Below, piece by piece: positions 62,142 to 64,000 of a DNA stretch of 64,000 bases. This DNA comes from Epiperipatus broadwayi. Taxonomy: Eukaryota; Onychophora; Udeonychophora; Euonychophora; Peripatidae. Position 1 is the first letter of the stretch. Every line of letters begins with the position of its first letter. The position numbers were made by a program, and so were the translations under genes. Where the stretch lies: NCBI GenBank assembly GCA_028023455.1, contig JAQFVV010000185.1, positions 746,001 through 810,000 of the forward strand, read 5' to 3'. The notes beneath the pieces were generated by a model. That model was not told the DNA's origin and made no database searches. It worked only from the letters and a program-made list of their open reading frames with translations.

Positions 62142-64000
62142 ATAACATTGTTTATTTATTTAAAACTTGGGATTTGTTTTTATAAAATCCCCTTTATTAA
62201 TCATTTACTGAATATAATTTTATAGAGTGTATTGTAACTTGTGCAGAGTTAATATGCCAATTTAATAACATTTTATTAACAGAACGTTGTGGATGCCTAA
62301 AATAAATATAAAAAATCATGATAGGTTTAGTAATAAATGATTTGATAAACAGGCAAAATATACAAACTCAATCACTTATCTACCTTATGAAAATCATTAT
62401 ATATACTTTTATTGGCATTGTGTGGGAAAGATTTCTTTGGGAACTTATAAATAAGAAACAAACAATGCGCTACATTTTTGAGAATATGTGATACAATCAT
62501 TAATATAAATTGATTTACATCTATGGGAATCGATAATGGTTTTAAAATAAAGCACTTTTAAAATCAACATACTGACTAATTAGCATGTTGGCACATTTCA
62601 TGAATGAGTCATTATTTCCAATACCCAATGAAAGTGTCAAACAGGCATAAATCCATTAACTAAAACAATAATGATGCTAGCATGTCATAAGAGAAATATG
62701 GATCTTATGGTACTTTGAATACCTGAGGATGAATGAGTTGATAGATCCACCATTTTGATGGCATATATTGAATGGAGAGGTTTGGTTTGAATGCCCAAAG
62801 CGAGCTGTATGGAACTTCCACAGCACAATCAAAACCCTATACACCTAGCATTCCACAGGGAATAGCAAAGATCCCTGATTACAAACGATTTTGAGAACTC
62901 GTAAGGGGGAGAGAGATTCAGATTTCTGAAGACCCCAATGACAAAGCAATAAAGAAAATATATGTGAAAGTACCATAAAAGAAAGGAAGGTAGGCCAGAA
63001 GCATTATACCTGTACGATAAACTTAATATATTATATTCTGAAGCCTGTAAATGATTAACTTCTGCACAATGATATATTTAAATAAAGAATCATTCAGAAA
63101 TTATTATGGAGAATAAGTCTTTTAACTATGACTAACTAAATTTATATTTAATTTCAATTTCCATATACGCATTAATTGCTAGGATTAACCCTCAAGGCAA
63201 CAAACAGCAAGGAAGGAGGATCTTAATTATAAAGTTAGCACTCTTTTAAAAATGAAATTTTAAAGATAAATTCAAATAATAAAGTAAAATATGCATACAC
63301 AATAAAATATTTTAGAAAAAAAATGTGAATGAAAGATTTAAATATAAAACCAACCTAGTGAGCAATTTCAATTTTAAATAAACAAAACTTTATTGATATA
63401 TTTTAAATGAAGCCCTGCCCTTTCCAAAGTAAACAATTACCCCCCCCCTCCTTTCAAACCCATGAGTTTGGGTGTTATTGGCATATTAAAGAAAATAAAT
63501 TATATATATACATTAAACAAAATAAGTTAAATATTTATTAGAGCCGCACAAAGCTATATAACATAAATAAGTGTGAAAGGGCATAGTTAGAATTACATTG
63601 TATTAGTAAGGGATTACAGAAAGAGAAAGAAAGAGAGTTTAAGAGAATAATTAATAGAAACTTATAAATGAATGTATGAATTAAAATACAAAGGTTTTGC
63701 TACATATTACAAGAGATTTACTTATTAAGGCAGCTCTACATTAAGTGAGGTTACCTAAGCATGGTAAGTAGATGCAGAATAAGCCGTCAATCAATTGGGT
63801 CAGCAGTTGGAACAGCGATCATATGGCCATCTTGTATGGCCGGTCAAATGGATGAAACTTGATGGCATCAGGTAGACAGTCTTCCAATAGGCCCAGAGAA
63901 AAGTGCTACTTTTTACTCACAGTTCATACCACCGAACTTCTGTTAACTTCTTAAAATTTTAAGGCCTTGAAACGCTTCTGAAAATTTATTTTACTGGAAG
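62142..64000. other. Intergenic stretch with a less A+T-rich patch
   Basis: The patch at about 62700-63010 (GGAACTTCCACAGCACAATC, GAGAACTCGTAAGGGGGAGA) and the last 250 bp are richer in G+C and may be old transposon or exon sequence, but I recognise no domain in any frame. A C-run lies at about 63441-63448. Confidence 0.45.

Overview
The window looks like invertebrate metazoan nuclear DNA: very A+T-rich, full of (AT)n and (ATCT)n microsatellites, and packed with animal-type transposable elements (RTE LINE, Penelope-like elements, a Tigger/pogo-type DNA transposon, long-LTR retroelements, foldback elements and MITEs). I found no convincing host protein-coding gene, rRNA, functional tRNA gene or CRISPR array. 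The species cannot be fixed from sequence alone. A mollusc, cnidarian or similar low-GC invertebrate would fit.

Layout. 0-9.5 kb: a foldback element with tRNA-like Pol III boxes (41-1003), a 61-bp tandem duplication, a palindromic MITE (4371-4806), a 0.48-kb (ATCT)n array, and a 1.9-kb imperfect inverted repeat (7585-9515) with a smaller hairpin inside it. 12.4-13.4 kb: (AT)n and a MITE, followed by an inverted partial copy of that MITE. 13.4-26.8 kb: a minus-strand LTR element with exceptionally long LTRs (about 4.27 kb) around only 2.65 kb of internal DNA. Its 5' LTR is interrupted by a 2.2-kb solo LTR of another family (24525-26739). 26.8-28.9 kb: a second solo LTR of that family, inverted. 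28.9-32.6 kb: a small MITE, two inverted Tigger-like copies, and a Penelope-like (PLE) fragment between them. 33-37 kb: further MITE and foldback copies and a plus-strand PLE fragment. 37.4-46.7 kb: a plus-strand LTR element related to the first, with 2.1-kb LTRs and a roughly 975-codon Lys/Glu-rich reading frame with only three stop sites. 46.7-64 kb: old repeats, a decayed minus-strand RTE LINE (50.6-53.4 kb), a third PLE fragment (56.5-57.05 kb) and AT-loop hairpins.

The main result is the pair of long-LTR elements at 13.4-26.8 and 37.4-46.7 kb. Both have TG...CA LTR ends, a lysine-tRNA-type primer binding site, a polypurine tract, and a conserved leader with short tandem repeats. Neither shows any pol domain. 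They resemble the LARD class known from plants, carry unfamiliar non-pol ORFs, and sit in (AT)n tracts, as do both solo LTRs. The second theme is rearrangement at (AT)n tracts: several near-perfect hairpins have (AT)n as their loop, and tandem duplications carry (AT)n inside the unit.
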